Shown: piece by piece, positions 45,078-48,697 of the stretch
Layout: each line of letters begins with the position of its first letter
Numbering within the stretch: position 1 is the stretch's first letter
Source: Lampropedia puyangensis
GTDB taxonomy: Bacteria; Pseudomonadota; Gammaproteobacteria; Burkholderiales; Burkholderiaceae_C
Assembly (NCBI RefSeq): GCF_004833285.1
Contig: NZ_STFG01000017.1
Location: forward strand, 20,252 to 68,948
Reading direction: 5' to 3'
Length of the DNA stretch: 48,697 nt
Notes under the pieces: model-generated
What the model was told of the DNA's origin: nothing
Database searches by the model: none
The model's input: the letters and a program-made list of their open reading frames with translations, nothing else
Program-made: the position numbers and the translations under genes

Positions 45078-45936
45078 GCTTTCACTGTCCTCAGTGCTGG
45101 CTGCACGCCGTATGCCAAGAGGAGATACAACGTCAGCGCGTTCAGCAGATGAAAATCAGCAGTCTTGGCTCCTGCGCACAATTGCTGGCATGGCACCGCC
45201 GTTTATCACCTTGGTTCTACTATTGAGTGTGGCGGAGTTTCTTTCACGCCAAGCACTTATAAATCCGCGTAAGTTCCCCCCCGTCAGTGCTGTACTTCAG
45301 GCGTTGTGGACCGAAGCCAGTACTGGCCGTCTGTGGCCATCGCTAAGCCAAACGCTCTTGACATGGGCACTAGCATTAGCCGTCTCATTTGCAGTGGCAT
45401 TGCTGCTTGGCGTCGGATTGGGTACTCAGCGAGTGATACGCGCATCCGCGCTTCCTGTGCTCGAATTCATCCGTCCGGTCCCTTCCACGGCTCTGATTCC
45501 ATTGGTCATCCTCACGTTAGGTACCAGCTTGCAGGCAGCGCTCTTTCTAACTGCCTTCGGTACAGTGTGGCAGATCCTGCCGTCCATCCTGCGCGGCGTA
45601 GCACGCGTAGACCCAGTGGTCGAGGACACGGCACGGGCGTTTGGTTTTACGACCAGTCAGCGCCTACGCTGGATCGTTCTGCCTGGCATGACCCCCTACC
45701 TCTGGACAGCATTGCGTTTAGGGGCTGCCGCAGCGTTGGTCCTACTCATCAGCATGGAACTGCTAGCTGGCATCAACGGCGTAGGTCACCAGATTGCCAT
45801 GGCCTATGCAGGCGGGAACACCACTGCTATGTATGCCTACATCTTGGTAGCAGCGCTGGTGGGTGGCATCGTCAACCTTGGACTTACGCGCTTAGTGGAA
45901 CAACGCATCGCTCGCGCAGGAGGGATGCCTGCATGA
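45070..45936 (+). CDS. ABC importer permease 1, SsuC family
   Basis: The ATG at 45070 overlaps the monooxygenase stop by 8 bases; a TTG at 45058 is less likely. The 288-residue protein has a Ser/Arg-rich cytoplasmic N-terminus and about six hydrophobic segments. The EAA loop reads VEDTARAFGFTTSQRLRWIVLPGM. With the next gene it probably forms a heterodimeric channel, unlike the single permease of the 12.7-kb system. Confidence 0.87.
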   Translation: MAELSLSSVLAARRMPRGDTTSARSADENQQSWLLRTIAGMAPPFITLVLLLSVAEFLSRQALINPRKFPPVSAVLQALWTEASTGRLWPSLSQTLLTWALALAVSFAVALLLGVGLGTQRVIRASALPVLEFIRPVPSTALIPLVILTLGTSLQAALFLTAFGTVWQILPSILRGVARVDPVVEDTARAFGFTTSQRLRWIVLPGMTPYLWTALRLGAAAALVLLISMELLAGINGVGHQIAMAYAGGNTTAMYAYILVAALVGGIVNLGLTRLVEQRIARAGGMPA

Positions 45937-46694
45937 AGACAATGAACCTGTACGCTCGCACCTTGACTGGATTGACCGGTGTGCTGGTCTTTTTTGGTGG
46001 CTGGCTCGCCCTGAGTTGGCATTCCGAGAACCTCTTTTTCCCACCGCTGCGCACGCTACTGACAGATGCCTATGGCTACTGGCGCTCTACCGATGGCCTT
46101 CGCGACATAGCCTCAACCCTTACAAATCTAGGCTGGGGGCTCCTCGCCGGCTCACTCTCTGGTGCCGTGGCAGGCATGCTGATTGGTCAACTACGCTGGC
46201 TGGATCGGGCCCTTACTCCGCTGATCGAATTCGTTCGCTCCATCCCGCAGGTCGCGCTGGTGCCCTTTGCCATATCGCTCTTCGGCATCGGCGATGCAAT
46301 GAAAGTCTTCATCATTGCGCTCAGCGCCTTCTGGCCCATCTTGCTCAATGTGAGCGACGGCTGCCGTAACCTTCCACGCCAGTGGCTGGACACGGCCACA
46401 GTCTTTCGCCTCACGCGCCGTCAACGCCAACTGCAGGTGATTTTTCCCGCGCTGCTGCCACGCGCAATGATGGGCTTGCACATCGCCCTGCCGCTGGCCC
46501 TAATCATTGCCGTGACTAGCGAGATGATTGGCGCCGATCGCGGCATAGGCTCCATCATCCTCAACGCCCAGTACACCTACGAAATACCACGCATGTGGTC
46601 GGGGGTGCTGGTATTGGGCATGATTGGTTGCCTGCTAAACGTCGCGCTCACCATGTTGGAACGCGCCCTGCAGAGATGGATCCCTTCCCCATGA
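45933..46694 (+). CDS. ABC importer permease 2, SsuC family
   Basis: The ATG at 45933 overlaps the previous stop (ATGA) and gives 253 residues. About six hydrophobic segments are visible, and the EAA loop reads WLDTATVFRLTRRQRQLQVIFPALLP. The sequence is clearly different from permease 1, so the pair is not a recent duplication. It ends with a further ATGA overlap into the ATPase gene, so the four transport genes are tightly coupled. Confidence 0.87.
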   Translation: MKTMNLYARTLTGLTGVLVFFGGWLALSWHSENLFFPPLRTLLTDAYGYWRSTDGLRDIASTLTNLGWGLLAGSLSGAVAGMLIGQLRWLDRALTPLIEFVRSIPQVALVPFAISLFGIGDAMKVFIIALSAFWPILLNVSDGCRNLPRQWLDTATVFRLTRRQRQLQVIFPALLPRAMMGLHIALPLALIIAVTSEMIGADRGIGSIILNAQYTYEIPRMWSGVLVLGMIGCLLNVALTMLERALQRWIPSP

Positions 46695-47512
46695 GATCTT
46701 CCACCACCCCAATCCTCGAAGCGCGCCACCTGCGCAAAGTTTATTCTTCAGCCGGCGGAGAGATTACCGCTGTTGGCGACGTCAACTTCAGCGTGGCACC
46801 AGGCGAACTGCTAGCAATTGTCGGCCCCTCCGGAGCCGGAAAAAGTACCGTGCTGCGCATGCTTACCGGCCTATTGGCTGCTACCGGCGGCCAGGTCCTT
46901 TATCGCGGCCACCCCGTCGAAGGTACACCACTGGACTTCGCTCTCGTGTTCCAAGACTACGCTCGCTCGCTCTTTCCTTGGTTCAACATTGAAAAAAATG
47001 TGCAACTACCACTGGTAAACAAAGTGCGCGATGCCACAGAGCGCCAACGCATCACCGAGCGCGTGCTGGCACAAGTCGGGTTACCCGGCATGGGCCGGAA
47101 GCGGCCAACTGAGCTGTCTGGCGGGCAGCAGCAACGTGTAGCCATCGCCCGAGCGTTGGCCTATGCCCCCACAGTACTGATCATGGATGAGCCTTTTGCA
47201 TCCGTAGATGCGCAGACCCGCGCCGAATTGGAAGACTTGGTACTTACACTGCGCGCCCAAAGCGGAGCCACCGTGCTGCTGGTCACCCACGATGTTGACG
47301 AGGCTGTGTACATGGCAGACCGTGTAATCGTGCTCAGTCGCGCACCAAGCGTGGTGCTAGACAGCGTGACCATAGAGCTACCGCGCGAACGCGACCAAAT
47401 TAACACCAAGAGCCTGCCGGCCTTTGCCTTGGCGCGAGCGCGCATTTTGTCGCTGATCCAGCAGTCCTCGCGCCATCCAGCAACGGACACGCTAGCTACC
47501 CCTAAACCCTAA
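46691..47512 (+). CDS. ABC importer ATPase, SsuB family
   Basis: The ATG at 46691 overlaps the permease stop (ATGA) and gives 273 residues; an ATG 15 bases upstream is possible. Walker A is GPSGAGKST at 45-53, the Q-loop FQDYARSLFPWFNI, the signature LSGGQQQR, Walker B VLIMDEPFASVD and the H-loop VTHDVDEAVY. The wording is that of the SsuB/TauB/NrtD group. It drives the two permeases just upstream. Confidence 0.9.
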   Translation: MRSSTTPILEARHLRKVYSSAGGEITAVGDVNFSVAPGELLAIVGPSGAGKSTVLRMLTGLLAATGGQVLYRGHPVEGTPLDFALVFQDYARSLFPWFNIEKNVQLPLVNKVRDATERQRITERVLAQVGLPGMGRKRPTELSGGQQQRVAIARALAYAPTVLIMDEPFASVDAQTRAELEDLVLTLRAQSGATVLLVTHDVDEAVYMADRVIVLSRAPSVVLDSVTIELPRERDQINTKSLPAFALARARILSLIQQSSRHPATDTLATPKP

Positions 47513-47574
47513 ATGCGGCCCACGAATACGGCGTTGCCCTCCTCTCGCTTCTTGAACCATTGATGAGACCAATC

Positions 47575-48558
47575 ATGACCACACGTTCGAACTTCCTGCG
47601 CGGCCTCACGCGCATCGCCCTCACCACAAGCCTCTTCAGCAGCTTCGGCCTAGGCAGCCTCGCTGCCCACGCACAGGTATTGCAGCAACCCATAAAAATC
47701 AACGTCATGCCCTTCCTCGACGCAGGTCCGCTGCTGTTGGCCGACAAGAATGGTATTTTTAAGAAACACGGCCTGGAAGCAACGATCAGCGTCGCCAGCT
47801 CCGGCGCTACTGTAGTTCCCACAGTGCTGAGCGGCCAGTTCGATGTTGGCTATGCCAATGCCATCAGTTCGCTTCAAGCCATCGATAACGGCCTTCCCCT
47901 GCAACTAGTGCATGCAACCTACTCTCATCCAAGCGACCCATCCAAGGACCCCTACCGCATCTGGGTTAAGAAAGACGGTAAGTTCACCGATCCCAAGCAG
48001 CTGGCCGATGCAAACATTGGCACCCTATCAGTCAAAAACATCGCCGAATGGTCTACCCTCAAGTCGCTAGAGAACTTGGGTATCGAGGACTTGAGCAAGG
48101 TACGTTGGACCAAAGTGAACGGCGAAGACGCCTATGACGCGGTGAAAAACGGCCAGATCGACGCTGTGTGGCTGTACGAGCCGTTGGGAGCAGCCGCCAA
48201 GCAAGCCGGTCTGGTACCTCTGCTGTCGGCCAACTCCGGCTCCATCCCCGGAGCAGTGAGCGGTTACTACAACACCAGTCGCAACTTCGCGCAGAAAAAT
48301 CCCGACGTACTCAAACGCTTCAACGCTGCGTTAGACGAAGCCAACCTCTACGCCAGCCAGCACACCGACGAAGTGCGCGCAGCCGTAATTGAGAAATTCA
48401 ACTTCAATCCAGAACTGGTCAACGCCGCAGACCTGAATCTCTACACCAACGATTTAGCCGCCGATAAGCTCAGGATCATCGGTGACGACTTGGTACGCTA
48501 CAAATTGATCCGCCAAGCGCCTGACTTGGACTCCGTGTTTTGGAAGCCGTCGAACTGA
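47575..48558 (+). CDS. ABC importer binding protein, SsuA/NMT1-like
   Basis: The protein is 327 residues from the ATG at 47575, or 332 from 47560; neither has a strong ribosome site. The N-terminus MTTRSNFLRGLTRIALT with hydrophobic core and AAHAQ is a Sec-type signal peptide cut near residue 32. The mature part begins INVMPFLDAGPLLLADKNGIFKKHGL, and FDVGYANAISSLQAI and AVWLYEPLGAAAKQAG are typical SsuA/NMT1 segments. It delivers the ligand to the two-permease importer. No regulator gene was found in the operon. Confidence 0.88.
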   Translation: MTTRSNFLRGLTRIALTTSLFSSFGLGSLAAHAQVLQQPIKINVMPFLDAGPLLLADKNGIFKKHGLEATISVASSGATVVPTVLSGQFDVGYANAISSLQAIDNGLPLQLVHATYSHPSDPSKDPYRIWVKKDGKFTDPKQLADANIGTLSVKNIAEWSTLKSLENLGIEDLSKVRWTKVNGEDAYDAVKNGQIDAVWLYEPLGAAAKQAGLVPLLSANSGSIPGAVSGYYNTSRNFAQKNPDVLKRFNAALDEANLYASQHTDEVRAAVIEKFNFNPELVNAADLNLYTNDLAADKLRIIGDDLVRYKLIRQAPDLDSVFWKPSN

Positions 48559-48697
48559 GCATCTCAGTCGCCTCACATCACTAACGAGCCACTTTGCGCC
48601 ACACTACTTGTGTGGTAGATGGCCGCTATCTCTGCTAATCGACAAAATGGTTATTTAAGGAGACTCTGCAAAAGCCTAAAAATCAACAAAGCAACGA
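48559..48697. other. Sequence after the operon
   Basis: About 140 bases with no gene, no strong hairpin and no recognised site up to the window end. Confidence 0.5.

Overview
The window looks like chromosomal DNA of a betaproteobacterium of the order Burkholderiales, most likely the family Comamonadaceae. This is inferred from gene content, not from a marker gene: a YceF-type Maf protein beside a tetrapyrrole-methylase-fold methyltransferase, YbiB, a Bug/TctC binding protein, an OxyR whose two redox cysteines fall exactly at 199 and 208, and a yebC-purD-hemF-rsfS block. No rRNA gene, convincing tRNA, CRISPR array or phage region was seen.

Region by region. 1-1900: the 3' end of hemL, then yceF/maf and a SAM methyltransferase with a 4-base overlap and a strong terminator. 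1979-6427: a SnoaL-FMO flavin monooxygenase facing an AcoR-type sigma-54 activator; a good -24/-12 promoter and three short palindromes lie between them. 6489-8390: a decayed serine hydrolase downstream of ybiB. 8663-13463: a CMD/AhpD-like protein, an acyl-CoA-dehydrogenase-like flavoprotein and an SsuABC-type importer. 13525-17370: SDR/HxlR and AraC/MFS pairs. 17572-24016: RhlE helicase, DHA2 exporter, class II amidotransferase, oxyR and dolP; the whole gap before oxyR is a 264-bp inverted-repeat element. 24192-25648: rfbA and rfbC alone. 25756-29993: rsfS with a histone-H1-like tail, hemF, purD and yebC, with a second palindromic repeat between purD and hemF. 30242-38294: a ferric-iron-type ABC importer, an MGDG-synthase-like glycosyltransferase, a sulfatase and a Bug-type binding protein. 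38563-39843: proA.

The most unusual part is 39996-42147. Five attC recombination sites in one orientation separate small A+T-richer genes of unknown function. This is an integron gene-cassette array with no integrase in view (a CALIN, cluster of attC sites lacking integron-integrase, as far as the window shows). Its cargo is two small membrane proteins, two soluble unknowns and a frameshifted SMI1/KNR4-like protein.

42390-48558 is an operon of two luciferase-like flavin monooxygenases and a complete SsuABC-type importer (two permeases, ATPase, binding protein). With the 8.6-13.5 kb cluster and the sulfatase it suggests a strain that scavenges organic sulfur or related small molecules, though no substrate can be read from the sequence. 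All positions, stems and motifs were read by eye. No database search or folding program was run.
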